A DNA stretch of 64,000 nucleotides from Fennellomyces sp. T-0311 (Eukaryota > Mucoromycota > Mucoromycetes > Mucorales > Lichtheimiaceae). The stretch spans positions 310,001 through 374,000 of the forward strand of contig JALLLT010000026.1 of the NCBI GenBank assembly GCA_025266875.1, given 5' to 3'. Below the pieces are notes generated by a model. That model saw only the letters and a list, made by a program, of their open reading frames with translations. It made no database searches and was not told the origin of the DNA. This document shows positions 23,901-36,225 of this stretch, piece after piece; the first letter of the stretch is position 1, and every line of letters begins with the position of its first letter. Made by a program: the position numbers and the translations under genes.

Positions 23901-24107
23901 CGCCTCGTCAATGGCATCCTGGTCATTGTCCTCCCTGGCGGACGATTGTGAGGCATCATCTTCAATAATATAAGGTTGCAGCAGCTGTGCTTTTTTCTTT
24001 TCGTAGCCTTTTTTCGTAATGTCGCCTTCTTCGAGCTCTAAATCGAGGCTTTGAAGCTGCTCCACAACCTCGGGTGGTAGATCCCGAGTATTCGCTTCTG
24101 ATGCCAT
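17930..24107 (-). CDS. DIP2-family protein: DMAP1-binding domain plus two fatty-acyl-AMP-ligase-like domains
   Basis: Homologue of metazoan Disco-interacting protein 2 and yeast Cmr2, a family linked to control of specific diacylglycerol pools. Ten exons: 24107-23078, 23014-21818, 21764-21255, 21201-20838, 20778-19553, 19497-19417, 19364-19218, 19162-18556, 18502-18284 and 18239-17930. They sum to 5691 nt (1896 aa) in one frame. Order: DMAP1-binding domain near the start (LPPEVVEQLQSLDLELEEGD, then ITKKGYEKKKAQLLQPY); a Pro/Gln-rich linker to about residue 340; a first adenylate-forming domain to about residue 1030; a second (SYMLIEPISLLVDVAW, YMRTGDLGFLWNV, QLPRTRFGEKQRKKAM) to about residue 1790; then a Ser-rich tail. 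Intron 6 has a GC donor (gcaagt). In this family the ligase-like domains need not make CoA esters, so the reaction here is uncertain. Confidence 0.93.
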
Positions 24108-26678
24108 GGAGTGGTATATTATATATTAAGGAAAGGGAACAAACAGAAGCGATATGACACGCACACTTTTCTATACAAAAAAAGAAAGTTGGAATAATGT
24201 GCGTGCGTTACTGTGACGACGAACCCGTTCACACACAGAAGAAGAAGCGCCTTTGAAAGAACAGGCTGTGCAATCGCGGGGCTTTGGGTAGCCAATCATA
24301 AAGGGCATCAAAGTGGCTTTATTCGCGAGCTATTCTTTTTCGGGATCCCTTGCTCGAATCCCCTCTTTGTGAAAAGGAGGGTGTCTCGCTTTCTCTCCAA
24401 CACACACAGAATATGCGCCTGCCCATTCGCTACCTGCGCCTGGAAATAAGGTTACATGGTCGATTGATTTCGTGTACATTTCTTCAGCCACGCGTACGGA
24501 TACTTTTTTACTTTTCCAGCCACGTTGGACAATGTCGCACAGAGGCCGCTAACCGGCTAATTTTTGTTGCTCAAGATCGATTATGTTATTGACATTTTTG
24601 GTCAAAATACCCACTGCGCGATCCCTGCTGACGTGATGTGTGCCTGGCTTTCCATTTCTGTTGACTATCGCTTCTCGTGTCTATAAGGAGAGTTCAGTGG
24701 GTTATTATTGCGCATTAATCATAATTTGACAGCGCCTAGGCCTCACTACTAAAGCAACGATCTAGTCTGGGTCCCACGTTTACACATTAAAGTATGTCAA
24801 TCTGTGGAACTGATGGTTGTAACTCTGAAGCACTACGCCAACTGTGACGATAATCTCTAACGTTTGTATAACAATACAGGTGGAATCACTTTTTGTGAAT
24901 ATTATCCCACGCTCAATTGCTCTATTGTGGCATACCAAGTTTTCCTGCTTACATTAATCATACGACCGCCAGTTCATTTAACATTTTTTTGTTAGCCCTT
25001 CCATTTCACTATAGATATATTAATTGGTCAGCACACTAAATATGCCCCGAGCCTTAAGATATAATAGACTGACCTTTCCTACATGCTTCTCGGCTCCATA
25101 ATCAGCCCAGATATAAACAAATTCACATGACATAATTTGTCTTCAAAAGAGCATGAACCAGGGTCTTCCTCCGATCACGAAAATCCCAGCATCAAAGAAT
25201 ACTCCGTCTCTCGTGCGTGGTACGGTGTGATATAAATAGACCCGTAGATTGCATTTCTCGTTCCCCGGTTGGCTGCTTGAGTTAGTTTGTTTTCCGATTG
25301 GTCCTTAGAGCATTTCTGAATGAAACGATCTGTACTTGGAGCAACATATTTTTATAATGTTGACTTATATATAAAGCGGTTAATCATTTCAAGTCATATA
25401 TTGGAAAGTGATTGCTTGACAATAATAAATGAAATGTCTGGATACACCGCTATTTATTATGAGACTTTTCTTTCAACATGGCGCTACAACCGATTAATTG
25501 ACCAAGTCGAGACCGCTTCTATCTTGAATCTACTAATATAAGCCATCCTAACACCGACGCGATGAGTAAACTTGTAAGTCTTAGCTCTGTCAAAAGTAGA
25601 GTTCTGGAATCTTCCGAACAGACAAGAAGAAACTCCAATCTTGAAACGATATAGCGCTTTGGTTTCTAGAAGTGATGATCAGTAGTGAGCAACAATGCCA
25701 ATTGTGACTATTTACGTACTATCATACTCATAGAAATGATTTGTATTATGTTATTAAGAGTTGCTACGGAAGCAGATGGCTACGATGGCTAGCTTCTTTT
25801 AATCGGCACGTATAGTAGCAGGCGAAGATATGCTACACATAATGTAGACTGGTACTAAAGAGAAGCCGTGCGCTTAGTGACTAAAATTTAATGCTTATAA
25901 GAAGAAGTATGCTCAGTAAATTGCTGATCAATACCGATACTCTAAGTTTGCCTCTACTTCACGCTTGATTTGCTTTTTTTGGATGGATCACCACAAGCAG
26001 CTGGTTCTCCTTCAGTAGGTTGCAGCAGCTTTCTACTTTTTCATCACTAGGTAAACAGCAATATATCTCGATATCCAACTGATAATGCACACTATCAAAC
26101 CCTATTACTTTTTCCTTCTGTAAGCGGTACGTACCATTTTCTGATTATCTTTACCAATATTGACTCACCTTGTTTTAAAATGTTTGGGTAACTTTTTATC
26201 GTTCGTAAAAGGTGGTACGAATTAGAGAAAAGTGCAAATTAATTCGGTGATTCGCGATTACAATTTCTGAAGTTATGATTTCTCCTTGTTCTGCTTCCCT
26301 TGAACTCTTCTGCAGTGGGATAATCACGAGTATCGTTGTCTTGCTATAGGAGTGGATCCAATAACTTTCAAATAAATTTATAACTTTTGAACTATAGAAG
26401 CTTTGTAATCTTTGGCTTTCGCGATAAAATTTGGTGCATCCTCGGTACGGACAGCAGAGTGTTTCTGTGACATTCATATTGAATACGTAAACAGCAAGTT
26501 GTAAGATGTACCAACGTGAATATGGTTTAAAATAACTTTATACATATGTATTTCTTTATTAGGTCTTCAACTAGTATAATATCATTAAGTCTAAGCATGT
26601 TGCGACAGCTTCCTATACTGTTTCTATATTAGACCAGCACTTATCGAAGATTAAGATGATCTATTTAAATGAGGACAT
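24108..26678. other. DIP2 promoter side and gene-poor AT-rich DNA
   Basis: Upstream of DIP2 there is a pyrimidine- and CA-rich stretch (about 24390-24412) but no recognisable regulatory site. A solitary copy of the CACTG-family terminal motif lies at 24685-24699. Small open frames (for example 25320-25541) show no motifs. No gene supported. Confidence 0.4.
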
Positions 26679-27183
26679 TTGGCATTGGCCGATATTCCTG
26701 CCATGAAACTGCGCAGAGATACCTTACAGCTCAAATTCGTAACCAGGCTTCAATCGCTTCTAGTGTCTACTATGGCCCGTTCAGTTGAGCTTTCCGCTCT
26801 ATGGAATGGCCGGGCCCCAAGCGACATCCAATGGAGGATAATAACATCCACACTCCCATCCATCAGTAGTATTACAGGCTACAAAACGAACTGACCTCAT
26901 CCAGGACTTGGTGGCAGCGACAGTTGATAAGAAACGGGACAGCGAGTTTACTGATCGGTATTCCAAGTACATACAAATCGATTCGGTGCCTAAGATCTTA
27001 TCGACTTGACCCTACCTTGTACTTGGCTACCTCATCCAAGGATCAACACGGAATGGTTAAATGGCGTATGCATTGGCTTCCCTCACACCCACTGAAAGAT
27101 TGCGAATGCGGCGCAGTTCCAGCCCCCAGAGAGCACTACGCCACCTGTCCTCGCTTCGCGCAAAGGATCAAGAGCAATTCTTA
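26679..27183 (+). mobile_element. Decayed 3' end of a jockey-like LINE reverse-transcriptase ORF
   Basis: Two open segments in different frames together resemble the C-terminal region of fungal non-LTR retrotransposon proteins. The first (26679-26894) reads MKLRRDTLQLKFVTRLQSLL. The second (26924-27183) reads MVKWRMHWLPSHPLKDCECG then EHYATCPRFAQRI, the typical W-R-x-x-WLP motif plus CxC/HxxxC knuckle. Frame breaks and loss of the RT core show it is dead. It is assigned by motif only, without an alignment. Confidence 0.5.
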
Positions 27184-27736
27184 GCCTTTGGACCAATCCC
27201 TGACCATAGAGACATCCTATTACCGCGATGAGTAAAATGCCAGGAAAGATTTATCGCTTACTTTTTTGGAAGTTGCTGGATCGGAGCACTATGGCTCCTC
27301 GTCATCACTTGATAAGTCATCTGCTGCCAATTGATTAAACTATTAGAAACTGGTATTATCATGTGTATGAGATCCATTAAAACCTTGTTGACAGACTCGC
27401 TTTACACAAGTAGTAGGATTACTACTCTCAGTGCTCCTGTTGTTTCCTTTGTACCTACAGGTCATTTTAGTGTTTCCTAATCAGCTTCCATGTTAAAACT
27501 GTTTACGACGCGACTAGATATCAGAGTTGAGAGCTTTTTGCTTGAAAACCTTTTGTTTAACACCGCGTTTCCAGATCCTTGATACGGCTCATGGTCTGTA
27601 GAGTATCTGAGAAATTATCGTCTAGCTTCTGTTAGTCGATGAATCAGTTGACGCACCATTATTCCCTGCAAGCCTATGAATGATTTCCTTGGCGCATAAA
27701 TCAGCTTAATCTATTACTTGGTATACATTACCAATC

Positions 27737-27934
27737 ATGTTTCGCGGTGCCAACGCGAGAAAGAGACTGTCTCTTTTGTCTTTTAGCTACGCAACTAAAG
27801 CAAAGATTGAAGGACACTTTGTTACACAGCGCCTTGTTGCTCCCTGCTGGGCTTCACCCGATCTTAATTCAATCGAAGTGACCAGCATCCTACGCCCAGC
27901 GCAGGTTTATTCATTACTTCATTTTTGCGGTTGA
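27737..27934 (+). mobile_element. Possible Tc1/mariner transposase fossil
   Basis: A 65-codon open frame contains VAPCWASPDLNSIE, close to the W-x-SPDLNPIE signature of Tc1/mariner transposases that lies just before the last catalytic acid. The preceding TKAKIEGHF fits the usual spacing. No other catalytic block or terminal repeats are found, so this is a small remnant at best. Confidence 0.3.
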
Positions 27935-28078
27935 TGACATTGATGCATAGATCCAGTGATTACTAGTATAAGATTTTGATGCATAATGGTCGTTTATTAT
28001 CTTGCAGACAAAGAAGAAAAGTAATAACATAGATACGTACAAGATTGACTATGCAATATTTAATCCAAACGTCCAGGT

Positions 28079-30514
28079 TTATAGCTTAGAGTTGTTATTT
28101 CTCTGCAATCCTCTATGAACGAAAGGCTTGATATAGTTTTCATAACTGTCAACTACCAACTTGTGATTGAGTGGCTCAGATTCTGCCATGCGGCACAGAG
28201 ACTCGTAAACTTTGCCATCGTAGCGACCCAGCGCCGAGGCGAGATAATAATCTGGTAATGCGAATGAATCCACAAGAGGAATGGCATCAGGACGAACGCG
28301 AGCAATCAATTCAAGAACCTGCTCCTTGACCATCTTGCCTTGAGCGGGAGATAAGTAGCCAGATAGCATAAATTCAGACATTTCCTTTTCCATCGTGTAC
28401 AAGGCGAACAAGAACGAGAGAGTTTGCAGTATTTTGCGTTCAGGCGTTGCCAATTCCTTTTCTGCCTGTTGCAATCCGACAAAGAAGTTGCGAACAATCA
28501 TATATTGGCAATGAGCCTTGGAAATTCGGTTGATGTCCACCAAGACAGAATTCCATGAGCGACCGTTGCGGTCGAGATCTTCGGCAACTTGAGCAATACC
28601 GTAAGCGGCACGGTATCCAAAGGCGCTCAAAAGCACCTCAGGGTTCAAAAAGTCGGTAGCGGTCGTAGCAGGGCATGTGGCCTTGGGGTTTTGCATGTAT
28701 TGCGATAGGTATGTGATGGTCAAGTTGTGCTCGGAAGGCTTGGCTTTGCCAGCAACCACGTTGCGGAAAGACTTGAGCAGATATCGAGCAGTTTGTTGTG
28801 TCAAGACATAGTTATCACCTTCAAACTGACGGTACATTTATCGGTTATTTCCGCTGGTTTGCAAACACTTGTGTGGATTCTACTTACTGTGACATTAGGA
28901 AGATAGTCTTGATAGAAAAGACCAAGGCCAGAGAACATACTGTAACCATGGCCACCGCAGGCGCGACGACATTCTTCCATACCCTCAACAGCCATTGTAG
29001 TCGTCAGACTATGTAAATACATGGTCTTGGTAAGCGCTTTTTAGAATGAAATTTTACCGAGAAGATATTACCTTTTCAAACCCGATGAGCTTGAATGCAA
29101 GTCTGCCAGTAAGCTGAAATTGCCTTGCTTCATAGCAGCGTGGTTCAAGTCATAGAGACGGAACATCTCGCGGCCAGTGAAGAGCAGAGCATACGTGCTA
29201 GCAAGGACACCGAATAAACGATATTGTTGCATTGTGTAATCAATGACAGGCGTTTCAATCACTTCATTTCCCCACTTAGTTGGTGAGGAGGCATCCACAA
29301 ATTGTCGACGGATGGCAGAGTATCGAATAGCCACGGTCGCAGCACGCGCCAGTGCCATGCGACTGCCTATAGATACATGCTATCAGTACACAAATCCTAC
29401 GCTCATCTATTTAAGTTATATCAAATTACCGTTAACAATATTAGCACGGACCAACACCATGGTACCATACGAAAGCTTGGCATTGGGAGGGCGGACATAT
29501 TCGCCAGAACCAGGCTTGACTTGAGAGTACTTTGCCAAAAGTGAGATATGAGGAACACGGTAATGATCAAACAGCATGAAGCCATTGTCCGTGGTAGCAT
29601 AGCCAAACTTGGGACCGATATCACCGACAGTAATGCCTGGCAATGGGCGGTGATCCTCCAAACTACGGATAGGGATACAGAAGGTATGTGGACCGTGATC
29701 TTTTCCGTGAATAATCAAGCGAGCCATCAAGACGGCATAGTTGGCGGTTTTGCCCAAACCACCGATCCACCACTTGGACGCGGTCAAATGCGGTGAATGG
29801 ATATCAAATTCATTCGTTTCCGGAATATAAGTTGCAATTGTTTCAACACCTTGAACATTCGAACCATGCCCCAACTGCAATGAATCCAGTGTTAGATAAA
29901 ACGTTTATGCCGGTATAATTTTGCTCATACCTCGGTTTGGGCATAACAACCGATGATCTCGTGGCGTAACGCAGGTTCTAAAAACAACTTGCGCTGTTCC
30001 TCGTTACACTGACCTTCCAAAGTTGGCAAGAACATGCCATAATGTAAGCTATACTGTATTGCATAAGAGAGATTAATAACTAGACGAGGTAATAAGGAGA
30101 CAGGCGGAAAATTTACCGGTGTGCTTTGATCGTAAAGCCAGTTGGCGATGCGACGATCAGATAAGTCCCAATTTAATTCCCTGTTTGCGTGTCAGGTCAG
30201 GTGTCACACAGACGTAAATGCACATACTTTGTAAGTTCAATGAGGCGCTTGTCCTTTTCATAAGCATGCGCAATCCGCTCAGGTCGACCCTGGAAGTACC
30301 GCTGGACCTTTTCGAACGCAGGTTCCGATTCCAGCACGCGCGTGACATTGTTCATTTTCTCAAGGTATTCTTCACCATACATGAACTTGGACATGGCTTG
30401 AACGTCGAAAGAGGCTTTGGCCCGTTCCGCCTGAAGGAGATCAGGACCGGATGGTTCCTTGGGCACCAGGTGGGCGGGGAACTTTGTCGGGACGTTGTTA
30501 TTAAATCCGGTCAT
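28079..30514 (-). CDS. Peroxisomal acyl-CoA oxidase (copy 2)
   Basis: Paralogue of the oxidase at 5.3-7.7 kb, with the same reaction and location: peroxisomal acyl-CoA oxidation, FAD-dependent, H2O2-forming. Seven exons: 30514-30228, 30180-30117, 30053-29931, 29874-29430, 29366-29072, 29008-28888 and 28825-28079, total 2082 nt, 693 aa. Exons 2, 3 and 4 have exactly the same lengths as in copy 1 (64, 123, 445). The exon 5/6 boundary has slid by two bases (295 + 121 against 293 + 123). It carries [28 protein letters not shown] and a C-terminal SKL peroxisomal signal. It opens with [13 protein letters not shown]. Divergence is spread through the protein, so the duplication is not very recent. 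Confidence 0.95.
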
Positions 30515-30784
30515 TTTGTGAAGAAGAGGAGTAAAAAGAATTAAAGTGCACATGGCGCTTGTATATATACATTGGGGCAATGCGTGGACTATGAGAATAA
30601 CTGTTACATAAGGCCAAATGATGTGTTGTACATTATTACGCTATACGTCGCGCTTCAGCTCTCCCCCACTCTCCACCTTTACCCACCACCTCCCACAAAT
30701 GCCCACGGTGCGTGTTCTGACACATCAGATCTGAAACCCAAATAGGTTTATTGCGGAATTGTGTATTTGCGATGAGAATCCTTA

Positions 30785-33193
30785 TTATTTTTTGCCTCTC
30801 TCTTTCAGTCCCAACACAATCGTATGACCATCCATGATTCCGTAGAACTCCAAGCTCTTGCTGTTGTTGAGCACCACGTTGTTGTTTGTCGACAGCTTCT
30901 GCTTGCCTGCGGGCATACCCAGCTGTGACGAGATACGATCTTTGACGGTGGAAATCAGGGTGCCTGGCAACAAATCCGCGATGGAGATGGTATTCCCGGT
31001 GAGGCTCCATTCGGGCTTGTCGGGCATATTGGGAGTGACGATTTGAAGAGTAATCGATGGCTGTCAACAGAAATAAAAATCAGTTCGTTGGTTTTTCTCA
31101 CACTCCTGTTTTTACTCACCACATGCTCAGTCCATTCTCCTTCCGCCGGCTGGCCGTTGTTGTCCACCCGCGCGCGCTTAGCATCCGTCTGCCCTTCTGG
31201 CTCGCCCTCGGCTTTTCGAATGCCCGCTTCCGCCAGATGTTCCGGCACACCCATCATAGGGGGCTGACCGTACATGTTCGGCAGCTGGTTATTAAATGCA
31301 CCCTCGGGCATTGGCGGTGGTCCCGATTGCGGTGGAGCGCTATAGTACGCTTGTCCAGGGGCGGGGGGTGCCATGGGCTGTGGGGGATAGCTTGTCTCTG
31401 GCATTCGAGGGCCATAAGTGTCTCCAGTGAATCCCTTGCTTCTGTGGATCGCAGCGATCTGCTCTTCGATGGATGTATGCTGAGCCGCGCGCTGAGTTGC
31501 CAGGTTGATTGTTGCTGAGTGACCATCCCAGATAACACGTTCCTTCTTCTTCGCCTCCTCTTCCGCTTCGTGGATCTTTTTGCCGATCTCGGTTTCTTCC
31601 GTACCAAAGATATCCGATCGGTATCCGGAGAAGTTCTTCAAAATCTTCGCAACGTCAGTGCCCTCCTGCAGCAAGTTGCTGTCCTTCTTCTTGGCCTCCG
31701 CAGCCAGCTTCTGTTCCTTCCACTTGGGATCCAGCAATTCAATACGCATGTGCTCGTCCATCTCAGACATTGGGATACGTTCACCGCAGCGAGGACACAT
31801 CTGAGTGAGCTCTTCGCCCTTGTTTGCAGTAGCACCAAGCACCTTGGGCTTGTAATCCGTACGGATTTTGAACGGTGCGTTGGCGTCCGGCACCTTGACT
31901 TGCTGTACAGGTTGTGGTGCCTCGTCTTCGTTATCACTCTCTTCCATATCCACATCTTCGATCTATGAAGAAGTCCGGTCAGTTCGTCTTGCTCAGTTTT
32001 CTTAATCCAAACAGCAAACTTACGTCCATTTCCACGTCGCCGGGCTTCTCTTCTTGTGCTGGCTGGATCATGGCGTTCATTCGCTTCTGTGCAAGTGACA
32101 TGTTCTCCAGCTCAGACAAGCTCATAGGTGGGGGCAAGTCCATCTGGTCATCAGCTTCGGTAAATTCGACCGTTTCCACGATAACGAAATCATGCCAGTC
32201 GATGCTTGCATACGCAACTGAAATATAACTTATTAGCAACGCAGCGTACACATCTAGATCATCCTCCGGCTTACGTCGCTCTCTTTCATCCTCGTCGGCC
32301 TTCTTCTTCTTTTCTGCCTCGACCCAGGCCACCCACTCGACACGCTCCTTGACTCTAGAGAGAATGCGATGTTTGTTTTGTGTGTTCTCTTTCAGTTTTT
32401 CCTTCAAATCTGCGGGCGGTGCAAGCACCTTTATATACTGGTTGACAAGTTCGGTGAAGAACGGGAACAGGCTGTGTGATGGTCGTAGAAAGTCGAACTG
32501 ATAATTCCTCGATTCCCGTTGTGCGAGTTGGTTGATGAACTGACGACCGTTACGTGCCGCGAACTGTGCTGTGAGTTTCATAATATCCCTATTGAAAACT
32601 CCATTAGCTTAATAGCATATGCAACGCACTTTAACATACAAATCTTGAGCAGACATTGCCGGCATGGTCGCTGAGAATTCGAATGCTTCTGGTTCTTTTG
32701 GTCGTAAATCAACTTCTTCTTCCATAACGTCTTCTTTTTCTTCTTTAGCTGCTGCCTTTGCAGGAGCTGCACCCTACACTGTTAATAATTAACTGAATAC
32801 GACAAGAATCATTCGACTACTTGCTTTTTCCTTCTCGGGCTTCTTGTAATTTGAATTGGTAATAGGCATGGTATGGGTCACTTGGATTTAAGAAACAGAA
32901 TTTGGCATTGTGTTTTTCGTTTTCGCGAATGCGATCTTCAAGCTGTGGCGGCTTGTTGGCGAGGATGCCTGCTGCAGTGTCGATCGTTTCTGTAACGAAA
33001 TCAGCGTAATCAATAACGGATCATTTGCGTCAAGGCTTTTTTACTCTTAGATTGTACCTCGAATATTTGGTGGAGGGTAAATGATACCGACAATGGGCTT
33101 ATTCTCGTCTGTTGATGGCGAGCCATTGGTGAGGGCATCGCCATTGGGAGAGCTCATTACTACGTCTTGTTGATTAAGGGTAGCAGTCGCCAT
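30785..33193 (-). CDS. SF3A1: Splicing factor 3A subunit 1 (SF3A1/Prp21)
   Basis: Core U2 snRNP protein needed for prespliceosome assembly. Exons: 33193-33058, 32989-32821, 32773-32640, 32588-32275, 32217-32024, 31962-31120 and 31060-30785. It has a SURP module near the start (IIYPPPNIR ... FLNPSDPYHAYYQFKLQ), a second SURP (LTAQFAARNGRQFINQL, QFDFLRPSHSLFPFF), then RLAYASIDWHDFVIVETVEF. A Pro-rich segment follows and a C-terminal ubiquitin-like domain ends LEFYGIMDGHTIVLGLKERG. The exon 2/3 junction does not keep frame: the only donor (32820) leaves two spare bases, while the next exon must start in phase with APAKAAAKEEKED. One base too many in the A run at 32823-32828 would fix it, with an acceptor six bases further on. 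Because the protein is essential, an assembly error is likelier than decay. Confidence 0.9.
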
Positions 33194-35014
33194 GTCAGAG
33201 AGAAGAAAAGTGTAACTTTGGCAACGCAGCGAAAAGCCAACAGCTTATAAATTTGATTGACAGCTAAAGGCTCCGCAATAGTTCCTCGACAAAAACACTA
33301 GATATCCCAGCACAGCATTGATGCAGTGACTTTGATCTTGAGCTAGGACGACCATCTTACCAGTTTACTGCCATGGCTGGCAGAATAAATGTTCAGTATA
33401 TGCATAATACCGCTACTTCTGTCAGATAAGCTCCATCCGTAGTATCCGAAACACCAAATCGAGAGCGTCTGAATATACCCAAGTATGCTGCACATTAATA
33501 TAAACTGGCTAGTTAAGTGACTATAGCAGCCATGTAGAAATTCCAGCATAAATTATTCTGCAGCAGGAGTAACTAATGCTTACATAGCTGCTATGGCTGC
33601 ACAGTTATTATAAAACTGTTACGTACTCGCAGTAACCATCGTTATTCTGGTAACTTTATGTAAGCACAGCTTCGTGGGTGGATACGACTATGTTGAAAGT
33701 GACAAGGGAATGTCGCAAGTCGTATGTGTCTGTAACCGCAATCCACGGCATGATGGATGAAAGGATCTTAAAATCGAGTAGATGACGATCATTAAATAGT
33801 CCTCCTGCGATACACATGCGTGTCGCTAAACTAACGGAATAATACTATATATCAGATAGCACAACTGAACATTTAAAGTGCTAGTGTGTAAAGTTTCTCG
33901 ACAAACCGACTACTATAGACAAGAGGGATAGCTTGCAGCAAGACATGCCTTCTGCAGCCCTCTTTTCTAAACGTCGATTGATGTAGTTACATCTTAGCGG
34001 ACGACGACAGTAGATCCACGTAACGAGAAGAATTGCCCAGATAAGAGACAATTCCGCTAGTACGGAAAATTCGCAACGTGTTGGACCGTTTTAAAATTGA
34101 CGATTCCTGGAGAGAAAAGTGATCGAAACGTGAAGCAGAAAAGAAAATGGGAAAAGGGTAATATTTCCGGTTGCGGCAATAACCCTGTGAAACAGTTATT
34201 ATTTTTTTGGCGGGCTTACACTAAGAACAAGTGGGGGAGCAAGGGACACTTGTAATAAGAAAGGAAGCGATTGAAAAAAAAATGTAAGCATGCCAGTCAG
34301 CCACTTTAGGCTGGTGTATCTGTTTTCCTATCGGAACGGACGGGCATAAACTATATATGAGCAAAGCATCGTCGGGGGACTAACCTAACTAATTAGCGTT
34401 CTACATATTGAAAAGCAGAGCTTAACGAAATAGTGATTAGGAGGTAACACAGCTGGCCGGTGGACCCAATGGTAAGGCAATGATCGACGCGCTCAGATCA
34501 AGTCGCTCTATTCGTATGCAGTCATGGGGGAGTAAAGCTTTTGGGAAACAAACAAACGGTACCTGCAGCATTCCATCTAACGCTACATGTTATACGGCGG
34601 TTCACCTCCCAGCATTGCGCATTGCAGCGTGTGTGTGTGTCGTGGGGGGACGGGAGGCAGGTGCGGTTTACATTTTGGCTGTCCATGGCGACGGTGTACA
34701 CAGACTGGCAATGGATAAAAAGTTCAATCGGAGCTGGGAAAGGCCCGTGTATATATGTACTATAAAATCGACAAGGACCACATGAGCAAGAATAAGGGAG
34801 AGAGAGGAGGGGAAACCCGATGCATTCTTTTTTCCTTTTGTTGTTCGCATTTTCCTAGCTGGAGATAGGGCCTGAAGCAGACAGCCACATAGTTGTAGCG
34901 GTTGTTTTGTCAAAACATTCTTTAAAGCATTTGAAATTAGCTCCATTGCCCGAATCCGCTCTTTCTCCCCGCACACCCCTTCTTTTTTTTTTTACTCAAC
35001 TCGGTTGTGATACG
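33194..35014. other. Intergenic region between SF3A1 and the phosphatase gene
   Basis: About 1.8 kb of AT-rich DNA with short, motif-free open frames. A stretch near 34453 (ggtggacccaatggtaaggc) recalls a tRNA D-arm, but no anticodon stem or T-arm follows. A pyrimidine-rich tract (tctttttttttttactc) lies just before the phosphatase ATG. Confidence 0.4.
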
Positions 35015-36225
35015 ATGGTCCAAACCCGTTATCAGGCGCAGTTCAACAAAAGCAGTAATTCTCGCAATACACCCTCGACAACTGTCAAACGACCGTCCAG
35101 ACGCACTCGACGTATCGACAAAGAAAATGACCCCAATCCGTCCAATCTCACTCCCACAACCGACACTGACGACCCTCCGCTTCTTAACATTTGCCGATCT
35201 CGAGAGACTTCTGCAGACGTTTCTTACAAAATCGAAAATCTTGTGGAGCAATTGGATGAGTAAGGCCACCATTCATTTTTTTATCTTGTTTCTGGCACCA
35301 CTTTTGTGTATCTCACCAAGAATACATATAGCGGCGAATGTTCAACTTTAGACGCTCTCATGGCACGATGGCCGTCTATGCATGCTCGTCTGAAAGGAAT
35401 GAAACCTCATCTTCCGAAAAAGACAGATTCTCGACCCACACTAGGCAAGTCAGGCATTTCTGACAACTTTGCTCGGGTTTTTGCTGACAACTTTTGTAGT
35501 GCTCGATTTGGATGAAACGCTCCTTCACACGTATCGGGGACAACAAGAAGAGTTCACACAGCCCGACTACGTTTTCTTCGCCGAAGACGGGCGGAGCATT
35601 TTGACAGCCGGTATCCTGCGTCCTGGGGTGACGGAGTTCTTAATGTGGGCATCGGGAACCTTTGAAGTGGTGGTGTGGACCGCCGGCGACGATGAATATG
35701 CTGGAATGGTTCGATCAGTACTGGATCCTGACAACAAGCTAATCACGTTTGTATCTTGCCTTTTGTCTTTGTTTTCATTTCACTGACTTTGGAGGCTTAG
35801 ACATATTTTGACGCGTCGTACCTGTATTCGAATGCGCTCCAGAGCCACCAATGACATTATGTACATCAAGGATTTATGCGCCCTTGGACGTGACCTTAGT
35901 CGAACCTTTTTGGTCGACAATACCCCACATGGTAACAGATTGTTGTCATCGCCTGCATGACAATACCATGTTAACAGCATTCGCTTTAGTTGCCACGTTA
36001 AACCTGAGCAACCTCATACCCATTGAAGCATACCAAGGCGACAGTTCCGACAAAGAGCTGGATCAACTTCGACGATTTCTTGAATCGAAGCTCGTCAGGC
36101 TGACCGATCGCCAGAACGATCTACGGATTATACTCCACCGACAGTTTGATTTAAAGCGCAGATTGAGAGAAAGGATCGACACATGGAAAAATGCGCAAGC
36201 TGAAAGAAGACGAGCTGGTGTGTAA
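35015..36225 (+). CDS. FCP1/SCP-like (NIF) HAD-family phosphatase
   Basis: Serine phosphatase of the FCP1-homology type; relatives dephosphorylate the RNA polymerase II C-terminal domain or, as in Nem1/Dullard, lipin. Five exons: 35015-35259, 35332-35444, 35500-35746, 35801-35931 and 35978-36225, total 984 nt, 327 aa. The catalytic DxDxT motif reads VLDLDETLLHTY at about residues 120-131. Then follow GILRPGVTEFLMWA, EVVVWTAGDDEYA and FLVDNTPHAFAL, the DN-type motif of the family. The N-terminal 80 residues are basic and Ser/Thr-rich with no membrane segment seen, which argues against a Nem1 orthologue. The C-terminus is a charged helical extension rich in Arg and Glu. Intron 2 uses a GC donor (gcaagt). 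Substrate unknown. Confidence 0.88.

Noticed and set aside
23046..24107. Separate short Pro/Gln-rich protein upstream of the ligase-like gene
   Set aside because: A gtaagg donor at 23077 and an acceptor at 23015 join it in frame, and its DMAP1-binding domain is the normal N-terminus of DIP2 proteins.
34450..34530. tRNA-like start (ggtggacccaatggtaaggc)
   Set aside because: Only a D-arm-like piece; no anticodon stem, no GTTCGA box and no 3' acceptor strand.
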